Positions 8,629-15,577 of a stretch of 64,000 nt of DNA are shown piece by piece. The notes under the pieces were generated by a model. It did no database searches and was not told where the DNA came from. It saw only the letters and a program-made list of their open reading frames with translations. Made by a program: the position numbers and the translations under genes. The stretch comes from Ferruginibacter sp. HRS2-29 (GTDB taxonomy: Bacteria; Bacteroidota; Bacteroidia; Chitinophagales; Chitinophagaceae): the NCBI RefSeq assembly GCF_024343615.1, contig NZ_RJUB01000008.1:34434-98433 (forward strand), given 5' to 3'. The first letter of the stretch is position 1, and each line of letters opens with the position of its first letter.

Positions 8629-9177
8629 TTATTTACCTACCACTACTTTTGCGAAGCGGATAAGTTTGTCGTTGAGATAGTAACCTTTTTGTAATTCATC
8701 CACCACTTTGCCTTTTTGATCGGCGGGAACTTCAATCTCGGTAATGGCTTCATGTTTTTCTACGTCAAAATCTTCATTGATGCTGTTCATTGCTGATACG
8801 CCTTTTTGCTGCAAAATATTTCGTAGTTTATTGAATACCAGCACTGTACCTGTTTTAATCTGTTCGATATCGTCGGTAGACTGCATTTGTTTTTCGGCCC
8901 TGTCGTAATCATCCAATACATCCAACAGGGAAACGATGATATCCTTGCCGGCAGTTTGTACCAGTTCCATCCTTTCTTTGGCCGAACGGCGACGGAAATT
9001 GTCAAATTCTGCAACCTGGCGAAGGTATTTGTCTTTTTGCTCCTGCAATTCTGCCGAAACCTTTTCCAGTTCGGATGTTTCATCTAAAGGATTACTAAGA
9101 TGCGTATCCCCGGGAATATCCGCGTCTGCGTTGATATTCATATCATTATTATCGATTGTAGTTTCTTTTTCTGCCAT
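8629..9177 (-). CDS. grpE: Nucleotide exchange factor GrpE
   Basis: Releases ADP from DnaK in the Hsp70 cycle, cytosolic dimer. Length 182 residues, typical. The acidic disordered N-terminus (residues 1-35) is followed by a coiled coil (about 36-90, SELEKVSAELQEQKDKYLRQ) containing the characteristic AEFDNFRRRSAKER segment, then the helical bundle and the C-terminal beta wing with KHEAITEIEVP and GYYLNDKLIRFAKVVVGK. The ATG at 9177 follows a strong Bacteroidota promoter. It is first in the pair with dnaJ. Heat-shock control by another mechanism (for example an alternative sigma factor) cannot be read from the promoter, which looks like the housekeeping type. Confidence 0.96.
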   Translation of the reverse strand: MAEKETTIDNNDMNINADADIPGDTHLSNPLDETSELEKVSAELQEQKDKYLRQVAEFDNFRRRSAKERMELVQTAGKDIIVSLLDVLDDYDRAEKQMQSTDDIEQIKTGTVLVFNKLRNILQQKGVSAMNSINEDFDVEKHEAITEIEVPADQKGKVVDELQKGYYLNDKLIRFAKVVVGK

Positions 9178-9198
9178 GGTCTCTTTTTAAAATGTTTG

Positions 9199-9229
9199 CA
9201 AAGGTACAATAGTCAAACATTTTGCCAAT
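9199..9229 (-). promoter_or_regulatory. Bacteroidota-type promoter of grpE-dnaJ
   Basis: On the minus strand: ATTG (9226-9229), exactly 19 bases, then TACCTTTG (9199-9206). This fits the Bacteroidota consensus TTTG-N19-TAnnTTTG with one mismatch in the upstream box. The spacing and boxes are identical in form to the nuoA promoter at 9929-plus-50000 (59929-59959). Confidence 0.75.
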
Positions 9230-9263
9230 GAGGTTTTGCGGCCAAATTGACATTATTTGGGAC

Positions 9264-9362
9264 GTTCAAAAAAGTTCAAGAGGTTCAAAAGTTTAAAATG
9301 TTAAGAAATTTGCTTGTTTTCAACCTTTTGAACATGTTAAACTGTTGAACTTATGAACCTTT
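9264..9362. repeat. Inverted GTTCAA word arrays
   Basis: The left arm (9264-9304) contains GTTCAAA three times in close succession, then GTTTAAA and ATGTTAA. The right arm (about 9321-9362) contains the reverse-complement words (TTTTGAAC, GTTAAAC, TTGAAC, ATGAACC). The arms are imperfectly complementary and about 16 bases apart. The same word family builds the arrays at 15469-15559 and 31136-31201. Located between the terminator of the T9SS gene and the grpE promoter. Confidence 0.75.
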
Positions 9363-9369
9363 GCGAAAT

Positions 9370-9392
9370 AAAAAACCCGGTCATTGACCGGG
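9370..9392 (-). terminator. Terminator after the small T9SS cargo gene
   Basis: On the minus strand, a perfect palindromic stem CCCGGTCA/TGACCGGG (9376-9392) followed by six T residues. Located 24 bases beyond the stop of the gene at 9417-9764. Confidence 0.9.
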
Positions 9393-9416
9393 CTGTATAA
9401 AAAAAATCTGACTATT

Positions 9417-9764
9417 TTACTTGACTACCTGAAACTTACCTGACTCAATGATCACACCGTTCTTATCTCTCAACTGGTAAATATAGATTCCACGGAAAAA
9501 ATCTTCCAGGTTTACATTCAACCTGTTGGGTACATTTTTGTTTTCGTAGACTTTTTTGCCAATGAAATTGTAGATCTGTATGGAATACGACTTATCATAA
9601 CCTCTTTGGAAATCAAAATTGATCACCGTGTAGGCCGGAATTGGGTAGACTTTAAGCAGCTTTGCCTGAATAGCGCCGTTATCGGCTGGTATTTTATTTT
9701 GAGCGAAAGATGTAAAGTTTAATCCAATAATAAAGATTAGTATAACAAAAATATTTTTCAACAA
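9417..9764 (-). CDS. Minimal T9SS type A cargo protein (115 residues)
   Basis: Almost the whole mature protein is a sorting domain. Residues 1-21 form a signal peptide ending in a Phe-Ala-Gln site. A spacer of about 15 residues follows, and from about residue 36 the protein is a T9SS type A C-terminal domain: LLKVYPIPAYTVINFDF, then SIQIYNFIGKKVYE, FFRGIYIYQLRD and GKFQVVK at the end. No separate functional domain is present. It starts at TTG (two consecutive TTG codons at 9764-9759); no in-frame ATG precedes the signal peptide. It has its own terminator. It could be a tiny surface protein or a degenerate cargo whose passenger was lost. Expression is supported only by the intact frame, signal and terminator. 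Confidence 0.75.
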   Translation of the reverse strand: MLKNIFVILIFIIGLNFTSFAQNKIPADNGAIQAKLLKVYPIPAYTVINFDFQRGYDKSYSIQIYNFIGKKVYENKNVPNRLNVNLEDFFRGIYIYQLRDKNGVIIESGKFQVVK

Positions 9765-10399
9765 GGTAAAAATAACTATTTCTTTTACAATTCCAACTAA
9801 ATTTATGCCAAATAATTTACAAAATGTTTTAATGGATCAATGTGTAAATGAGGCAATAAGTGAATGGTCAATAGTGAATAGTGAAACCTTTAAACTCTAT
9901 AATTGGACCTCAGCTATTTATTATCAGAAATTATAAATATTTCTTACAAAATCGCTATTGATTTGATTTGCAAAAAAAATATAAACCTCGAAGGTTTCAC
10001 TATTCACTATTGACCATTCACTTTTCTTTAGAAAGCCCCGCCTTTCGGCAGGGCTTCTGTTATCCAAACAATCCATAAAAACAAAAATCGTTATTGTTAG
10101 TACAGGACCTTTGAGGTGGATTGTTATTATTTTTTCGGCATACTGATGCCGGTCTGATAAATAGAATTCTTATATAATATTGAAACCTCTGAAACTGATA
10201 AGTTTACAGAACACACCAATGGCACAATAAAGGAATGGGAAGAGGAATGCAGTGAATGTTGCCTCATAAAATGCTCAGGTAGTTTTTTCATTAGATTTCA
10301 GATGTTACTATAACGCCGGGGATACTCTTTTATTATAGCGATCGGAAAAAATTGTGGGATTTGTTATTAACAATGGTGAATAACTTCAACAGTCATTTT
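9765..10399. other. 635-base intergenic region
   Basis: No credible gene on either strand. It holds a perfect 33-bp inverted repeat with a 100-base interior (9858-10023, listed separately). It also holds a GC-rich stem-loop with arms AAGCCC/GGGCTT and GCC/GGC (10033-10056), lacking a good T run, and a small CGGCAT/ATGCCG hairpin at 10136-10151 after a T run. The remainder (10152-10399) is AT-rich and unremarkable. It separates two minus-strand genes, so the promoter of the small T9SS gene should lie at its left side. Confidence 0.6.
9858..10023. repeat. Perfect 33-bp inverted repeat with 100-base interior
   Basis: The arm at 9858-9890 is the exact reverse complement of the arm at 9991-10023. 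Each arm is built of near-tandem seven-base words of the type TAGTGAA/TGGTCAA. The interior is AT-rich, without an ORF. No flanking target-site duplication was found, so a transposon origin is not supported by the ends. Confidence 0.85.
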
Positions 10400-10888
10400 T
10401 TACAAACGCCGCATATGGAGGATTTTGGGATCGGTGCTTCCCCACGGCGACAGTTTCATTACGGGCAGATCTTTGCTGATAAACCTCCACGAGCGGTTGA
10501 TGAAGGTGAATTCGGCCGGTACGGGGGCCTGGTTGATATTGATGGTAAGTTTACTGTAATCGCTGTTGCTGCTCCAGGTGCCGGTATATGTATTGCCGCC
10601 ACGGATTCCCGTCATTGGCCCATCGTACAATGTGTTTTTGAACAGCCTGAAAACATACCCGTTGTATTGTGCAGTAATGTCATTAGCCGTATCTATTGCC
10701 AGATCCACTACAAAATCGCGGTTGAGGATATTGCTTTCAAAATAATCTTCCAGCGTATTTCCGGTGATGCCGTTGATGTCTTTCTTGCTACAACTGTTGA
10801 GAAACAAAATGACAGCCGACAACAATAAAGCGATCAGGAAACGCCATTTAAAAAACGCCCCGTTAAAATTATCTCTTGCCCGTGTCAT
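10400..10888 (-). CDS. Lipoprotein of unknown function
   Basis: A 162-residue protein with a basic N-terminal extension of about 16 residues, a hydrophobic helix and a lipobox ending Leu-Asn-Ser-Cys near residue 33, followed by Ser-Lys-Lys-Asp. The mature part is beta-rich with GTWSSNSDYSKLTI and WRFISKDLPVMKL segments, resembling the lipoprotein at 3932-4366 (a GTW motif, then a strand, then a W-containing strand). It may be a lipocalin-like paralogue. The ATG at 10888 lies 20 bases inside the end of the upstream M32 carboxypeptidase gene, so translation is probably coupled and this start is likely correct despite the long n-region. Ligand and partner unknown. No terminator with a T run was found behind it. 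Confidence 0.7.
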   Translation of the reverse strand: MTRARDNFNGAFFKWRFLIALLLSAVILFLNSCSKKDINGITGNTLEDYFESNILNRDFVVDLAIDTANDITAQYNGYVFRLFKNTLYDGPMTGIRGGNTYTGTWSSNSDYSKLTININQAPVPAEFTFINRSWRFISKDLPVMKLSPWGSTDPKILHMRRL

Positions 10889-12371
10889 AGATCAGTGAAT
10901 ATTTTTTTGTTGCATAACTGATAAATGCACCCGCATCCAGCGTTTGGCCTGTAGCGAGCCTGCACAATTCGTCAGATAAATAATAACGCCCGTGCCGGTA
11001 AATATGTTGCTTTAACCAGTTAACAATTGTGCCATTATCGCCTGCCGCAACTTCCTTTTCCAAAGACGGGTTTTGCCCGGCAATAGCTGCATACAACTGG
11101 GCAGCATACAAACTGCCGATGCTGTAGGTTGCAAAATATCCGAAGCTGCCGTGGCTCCAATGCACATCCTGGAGGCAACCCCGCCTGTCGTCCGGGACTT
11201 CCACTCCGAGGTATTGTTTGTAAAGTTCGTTCCACACCGCGGGAATATCTCTTGTGAGGATACTTCCTTCGATCAACCCTTTTTCAATTTCATAACGGAT
11301 CATTACATGAAAATGGTAGGTCAGTTCATCGGCTTCCGTACGGATCAGCGATGGCTGTACTTTGTTGATGGCTTTATAAAATTGCTGTAGTGTGATATTA
11401 CTTAATTGTTGCGGAAAAACTTTTTGCAAGGAGGGATAGTTATGTTCCCAAAAAGCTATACCCCGGCCGATACAATTTTCCCACAACCTGCTCTGGCTCT
11501 CGTGTATACTCAGGCTGCAATACTCGCCTAACGGCAACCCATACTCGTTTTCGGGAAGGCCTTGTTCGTACAGGCCATGGCCACCTTCGTGTATGCAGCT
11601 CCACAACATATTGCTGAAATCGTTTTCGTCCACCCGGGTGGTGAGCCTTACGTCGTGGTTATTGAAGCTGGTGGTAAACGGATGTTCGCTCAGGTCCTGC
11701 CGCCCCGCTTCAAAATCGAACTGCATTTTTTTTAGTATCTCGATACCGAAATCCCATTGCGCCTGTTTATCAAAATGCTGAAAAAGGAATGAATCATCCA
11801 CCTGCTCTTTTGTAGCAATATCCTGCAGCAGTGAACTCAGTTGTGGTTTCAACGAACCGAACAATCCATCTACTTTTTTTACTGTAAGCCCTTTGTCGTA
11901 ATCGTTCATCAACGCATCGTAAGGATGTGCTGCAAACCCCAGCAGGTCAGCTTCCTGTTTTTTTAATTCAATGATGTCATTCAAGGGTTTTTCAAAAACA
12001 GCAAAACTATTTTCCTTCCTCGCCTGTATCCATGCATGAAAGCTCCTGTTGACAGCTTCGCTCATTTTTCGTACAAACGTTGCCGGTAGCTTCCGGCTTT
12101 TGTTGTAATCTTCCAGGCTCAGCTCTACATTGCGTTTTTCGTTTGCCGGCATTTCCTGCAAAACCAGCTGCTGCAATAAGTTTTCCGTGTGTTCGCTGGT
12201 AAATTGTTCATGCGCCAGTTCGCTCAGCGTGGCGATCTGCTGCCCGCGTTTATCATTACCTTTTGGCGGAAGATAGGTTTCCTGGTCCCACTGTAAAACT
12301 GCCGATGCGTATTTTACATCGGCGATTTTATGAAGAAGCTGTTTGTATTGGTCATATAAAACGGAAGACAT
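10869..12371 (-). CDS. M32 family metallocarboxypeptidase
   Basis: Thermostable carboxypeptidase Taq-type enzyme that removes C-terminal amino acids, cytosolic (no signal peptide). At 500 residues it has the family length. Zinc-binding HEGGH is at residues 261-265 (SCIHEGGHGLYEQGLP), followed about 30 residues later by HESQSRLWEN, which provides the third zinc ligand in the family. The C-terminal DVHWSHGSFGYFATYSIGSLYAAQL is also typical. The gene overlaps the start of the lipoprotein gene at 10400-10888 by 20 bases. Its role is probably general peptide turnover. Confidence 0.93.
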   Translation of the reverse strand: MSSVLYDQYKQLLHKIADVKYASAVLQWDQETYLPPKGNDKRGQQIATLSELAHEQFTSEHTENLLQQLVLQEMPANEKRNVELSLEDYNKSRKLPATFVRKMSEAVNRSFHAWIQARKENSFAVFEKPLNDIIELKKQEADLLGFAAHPYDALMNDYDKGLTVKKVDGLFGSLKPQLSSLLQDIATKEQVDDSFLFQHFDKQAQWDFGIEILKKMQFDFEAGRQDLSEHPFTTSFNNHDVRLTTRVDENDFSNMLWSCIHEGGHGLYEQGLPENEYGLPLGEYCSLSIHESQSRLWENCIGRGIAFWEHNYPSLQKVFPQQLSNITLQQFYKAINKVQPSLIRTEADELTYHFHVMIRYEIEKGLIEGSILTRDIPAVWNELYKQYLGVEVPDDRRGCLQDVHWSHGSFGYFATYSIGSLYAAQLYAAIAGQNPSLEKEVAAGDNGTIVNWLKQHIYRHGRYYLSDELCRLATGQTLDAGAFISYATKKYSLIYDTGKR

Positions 12372-12413
12372 TTTATCTTGCTTTAATGGTGTTTAAGTTA
12401 GATACGGTGATCG

Positions 12414-12581
12414 TTAAAACGCCCCGTATACAAAGATGACTTTGCACGCCTCTATGGAAGCTGAGCCTGGGTAGTTGATCTCTTTCGGATACCCGGTTGC
12501 GTTATAAGTATATTTACCCGTGAGATCTTCTTCGTACAAATTTATCGGGAACGAGGGCAATTGCGTGACTCTTACCAGTTG
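12414..12581 (-). pseudogene. C-terminal remnant of a paralogue of the adjacent lipoprotein
   Basis: An open stretch of 55 codons ending in TAA, with no start codon of its own. The translation contains INLYEEDLTGKYTYNATGYP, which aligns with the C-terminus of the gene immediately upstream (TLDEDLSGRYLYKTNGYP): the pattern D-L-S/T-G-K/R-Y-x-Y-x-x-x-G-Y-P is shared, followed by about 20 residues to the stop in both. It is in the same frame as the upstream gene, separated from its TGA only by TGG, GGG and TAA codons. The simplest reading is a leftover from recombination or deletion between tandem paralogues. In-frame readthrough is less likely, as two stops intervene. Confidence 0.7.
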
Positions 12582-12590
12582 TTACCCCCA

Positions 12591-13511
12591 TCACAATGTT
12601 TTGTAAATATAACTTTCGATATGGTAATAATTGGTACCCGACGGAAAAGCCAGCCTGTAAGGATAACCATTTGTTTTATACAGATACCTTCCTGAAAGAT
12701 CTTCATCCAGCGTGCCTCCCTGGAATTCGTAATGTATCTTAAGTTTATTATTCTGGCTGCCCGACGCCATAGGGTCGAGCGTTTTAAAATTGCTGAGTTT
12801 TGCGAAAGGTGAAGGTTTGTTATCGTAAGTGTAAGTATACAGGTTGGTGAACTGGGATGCACCGCTGGGCAATATCGAGTAATGTTTATATCCCGTGATA
12901 TTTCTGCCTGCATCCACCTCTGCGGTATCTACGGAATAAGAAGGCGTGGCGCTGACTGGTACGGTTCCTTCCAACACCTGCCGGGATGATAACCGAAAGA
13001 TCCTCCCCGAAGCATATTCATACCGGTTAGTGATCTTTTGCAGCTGATAATAGGGTTGCCCGTTGTTCATATTATGCACGCTGTAAAAAGATGAATCATA
13101 CAGGTTGCGGCCATCGGAGGTATAGAGATAAAAAGTACGGGTGGTATCGTTGCGTTGCGTAAGTGGCATACCGTTTTCAAAATCTACCTGTTGGGTCTTG
13201 TAGGGCAGCGTATCGTTTCCATTATAACTATATGTGTAGGTGGAGGCGAGTATGTTATGAACGTAAATTATTCTGGCGGTTACCCTTTTTGATGCATCAT
13301 ATACAAAATCCACGATCTGTGTAGTATCGCTGATACCCGAGAGGCTATCGATAGAAAATATTTTTTCGAGGTAATCCGTAGAGTCAATGGTCACGGGTGT
13401 CGGATCCGGCGGCAACACCGGACCTTCCGGAAGAGACAACTCTTTCTGGCAGGCCATGAAAAAAATAGCGGAAGCTGAAAATATTGTCAACAGTACTTTT
13501 TGTAGCTTCAC
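12591..13511 (-). CDS. Lipoprotein with YD-like repeat strands, unknown function
   Basis: A 306-residue lipoprotein: signal peptide with lipobox Phe-Met-Ala-Cys at about residue 21, then a Pro-rich linker (LPEGPVLPPDPTP), then a beta-rich body with many Tyr-containing strands (YTYSYNGND, FYLYTSDGRNLYD, YTYTYDNKPS, GRYLYKTNGYPY). These are like the RHS/YD-like or DUF4595-type proteins of Bacteroidota, but I cannot name the family with certainty. No ATG is available: GTG at 13511 gives a good signal peptide, and TTG at 13520 is the alternative. It is divergent from nif3 with only 44 bases between starts. A remnant of a paralogue follows in frame. Confidence 0.75.
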   Translation of the reverse strand: MKLQKVLLTIFSASAIFFMACQKELSLPEGPVLPPDPTPVTIDSTDYLEKIFSIDSLSGISDTTQIVDFVYDASKRVTARIIYVHNILASTYTYSYNGNDTLPYKTQQVDFENGMPLTQRNDTTRTFYLYTSDGRNLYDSSFYSVHNMNNGQPYYQLQKITNRYEYASGRIFRLSSRQVLEGTVPVSATPSYSVDTAEVDAGRNITGYKHYSILPSGASQFTNLYTYTYDNKPSPFAKLSNFKTLDPMASGSQNNKLKIHYEFQGGTLDEDLSGRYLYKTNGYPYRLAFPSGTNYYHIESYIYKTL

Positions 13512-13555
13512 AATGAACAACTTTTAGGTTAACTTTATCGAATAACTGAGCAGGA

Positions 13556-14656
13556 ATGAAGATTAAAGATATAGCAAAAGCTTTAGAAAAAATAGCGCCA
13601 TTATCCCTCCAGGAAGATTACGATAATGCTGGCCTGATCACCGGCAGCATGGATTGGGAATGTACGGGCATTATCGTTTCGCTGGATGCAACGGAAGATG
13701 TGGTGAAGGAAGCAATAGAGAAAAAATGCAACCTCATTGTGGCGCACCATCCCATCGTGTTCAAAGGTTTGAAAAAGCTCAATGAGAATAATTATGTAGA
13801 GCAAACGATCATCACTGCCATCAAAAACGATATCGCCATTTATGCCATTCATACCAATCTTGATAATGTGCTGATGGGGGTAAATGGAAAGATCGCCGAT
13901 AAACTGGGGCTGGTGAACAGGAAAATATTAGCTCCGAAATCTAACCTGTTGCGTAAGCTCGCGGTATTTGTCCCGCTTACACATAAGGACATTGTGCTGG
14001 AAGCATTATTTGCGGCGGGCGCCGGGAACATCGGAAATTACAGCGAATGCAGTTTTGGTACCGAAGGTACCGGCACGTACAAAGCAGGAGAAGACACCCA
14101 GCCTTTTTTGGGCAAAAAAGGAGAAAGGCATACCGAAAATGAAGTAAAAGTGGAAGTCATTTTTCCACATTGGCTGCAAGGCAATATCATCAGCGAAATG
14201 ATCAAAGCCCATCCTTACGAGGAAGTGGCTTATGATGTGTTCAGCCTGGAAAACAGCTACCAGGAGACGGGCAGCGGGCTAACGGGAGAATTGGAAAATG
14301 CCATCACTGAAACCGAAATGCTGTCTAAATTGAGGGGGATATTCCATATTCCCGCTATAAAACATACTCCCCTTACGGGTAAAAAAGTTAAAAAAGTAGC
14401 CATTTGTGGCGGAGCCGGCAGTTTCCTGATCAGACATGCAATCAATTCAGGTTCAGATATTTACATAACCGGCGACATCAAATACCATGAGTTTTTTGAC
14501 GCAGAAAACAAGTTGTTACTGGCAGACATCGGGCATTATGAGAGCGAACAGTTTACACAGGAGCTGCTAATTGACATTTTAAGGGAAAAATTCCTTAACT
14601 TTGCCGTCCTAAAAACGGGCGTAAATACCAATCCTGTTCAGTATTACATCGGATAG
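13556..14656 (+). CDS. Nif3-like dinuclear metal centre protein
   Basis: NIF3/YqfO family hydrolase-like protein (366 residues, the longer YqfO form with an inserted domain), cytosolic; exact substrate unsettled in the family. Metal-ligand motifs are visible: HHPIVFKGL near residue 65, IYAIHTNLDN near residue 100, and the C-terminal GDIKYHEFFDA and GHYESEQFT with His and Glu ligands. A central segment (about 125-235) corresponds to the PII-like insertion of YqfO. It is followed 44 bases later by the zinc-ribbon gene on the same strand. This neighbourhood is common in Bacteroidota, suggesting an operon, but no joint function is established. Confidence 0.92.
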   Translation: MKIKDIAKALEKIAPLSLQEDYDNAGLITGSMDWECTGIIVSLDATEDVVKEAIEKKCNLIVAHHPIVFKGLKKLNENNYVEQTIITAIKNDIAIYAIHTNLDNVLMGVNGKIADKLGLVNRKILAPKSNLLRKLAVFVPLTHKDIVLEALFAAGAGNIGNYSECSFGTEGTGTYKAGEDTQPFLGKKGERHTENEVKVEVIFPHWLQGNIISEMIKAHPYEEVAYDVFSLENSYQETGSGLTGELENAITETEMLSKLRGIFHIPAIKHTPLTGKKVKKVAICGGAGSFLIRHAINSGSDIYITGDIKYHEFFDAENKLLLADIGHYESEQFTQELLIDILREKFLNFAVLKTGVNTNPVQYYIG

Positions 14657-14700
14657 GTAAATACCGAAAGCCCAAACCAAATCAAAAAACAAATAACACT

Positions 14701-15456
14701 ATGGCTTCTGTTAAAGAATTTTCAGTAGAAGAAAAATTAACTTCACTGGTTCGCTTGCAAAAAATTGACAGCAAACTGGATGAAATTCAGATCTTGAAAG
14801 GCGAATTGCCGATGGAAGTAAAAGACCTGGAAGATGAGATCGAAGGGTTGCATGCACGCCAGACACGTGTGGAAGAAGAAATAAATGGTATCACAGAATT
14901 TATCCAGCAGAAGAAAGACGGGATTGTAGAAGCGCAGGCGCTGATAAAAAAATACGAAAAACAAAGCGAGAACGTAAAGAACAACCGTGAGTTTGAAGCG
15001 ATCAACAAAGAGATTGAAATGCAGCAGCTGGAAGAAAAACTTTGCGAAAAACACATCAAGGACGCGACTGAAGAAATTGCTGAAAAAGCAAAACAACTGG
15101 AGTTTGCTAAAAAAGCGGTAGCTACCAAAGAAGCTAACCTGAACGGCAAAAAAGCTGAACTGGAAAAGATCATCAACGAAACTGAAAAGGAAGAAAAAGC
15201 TTACAACAAAGATGCAGCCGAAGCACGCAGCCACGTTGACGAAAGGTTGTTGCTGAGCTACGACCGTATCCGCAAAAACTACCGCAATGGCCTCTCTGTT
15301 GTACCGGTTGAAAGAGATAGCTGCGGTGGTTGTTTCCACGCGATCCCTCCTCAAAAACAAAGTGAGATCAAACTACGTAAAAAAGTAATGGTTTGCGAAA
15401 ACTGCGGACGTATCCTGGTTGACAGCGAACTGAATGACAGCGTGGTGGTGAAATAA
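14701..15456 (+). CDS. Coiled-coil protein with C4 zinc ribbon
   Basis: A 251-residue protein: residues about 10-190 form a long Lys/Glu-rich coiled coil (EEEINGITEFIQQKKDG, QQLEEKLCEKHIKDATEE). The C-terminal zinc ribbon has DSCGGCFHAIPP, then CENCGRILVD (two CxxC pairs about 23 residues apart). The architecture matches the CT398/CdsZ-like C4-type zinc-ribbon family, proposed in other bacteria to act with secretion or nucleic-acid partners. The role here is unknown. Cytosolic, as no signal is present. Downstream lies a large inverted repeat and a convergent gene. Confidence 0.85.
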   Translation: MASVKEFSVEEKLTSLVRLQKIDSKLDEIQILKGELPMEVKDLEDEIEGLHARQTRVEEEINGITEFIQQKKDGIVEAQALIKKYEKQSENVKNNREFEAINKEIEMQQLEEKLCEKHIKDATEEIAEKAKQLEFAKKAVATKEANLNGKKAELEKIINETEKEEKAYNKDAAEARSHVDERLLLSYDRIRKNYRNGLSVVPVERDSCGGCFHAIPPQKQSEIKLRKKVMVCENCGRILVDSELNDSVVVK

Positions 15457-15468
15457 TTATAAGCTTTT

Positions 15469-15559
15469 CAAAGGTTCAAAAAGTTCAAAGGTTCAAAAGG
15501 TTGAAATGCATTCCATTCGAATGTCAACCTTTTGAACCTTTGAACTTTTTGAACCTTTG
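15469..15559. repeat. Perfect 36-bp inverted repeat of GGTTCAAA words
   Basis: The arm 15469-15504 is the exact reverse complement of 15524-15559, with a 19-base spacer. Each arm is four near-tandem units of the type (A)GGTTCAAA. Complementarity extends into the spacer (ATGCATTC/GAATGT). It lies between convergent genes ending at 15456 and 15578, so it could form a large hairpin in both transcripts and may act as a terminator. No strong T run. Same word family as 9264-9362 and 31136-31201. Confidence 0.9.
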
Positions 15560-15577
15560 AACTTTTGACCGGAGCTG

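Noticed and set aside
9858..10023. MITE or IS remnant
   Set aside because: No flanking direct repeats and no transposase fragment; kept only as an inverted repeat.
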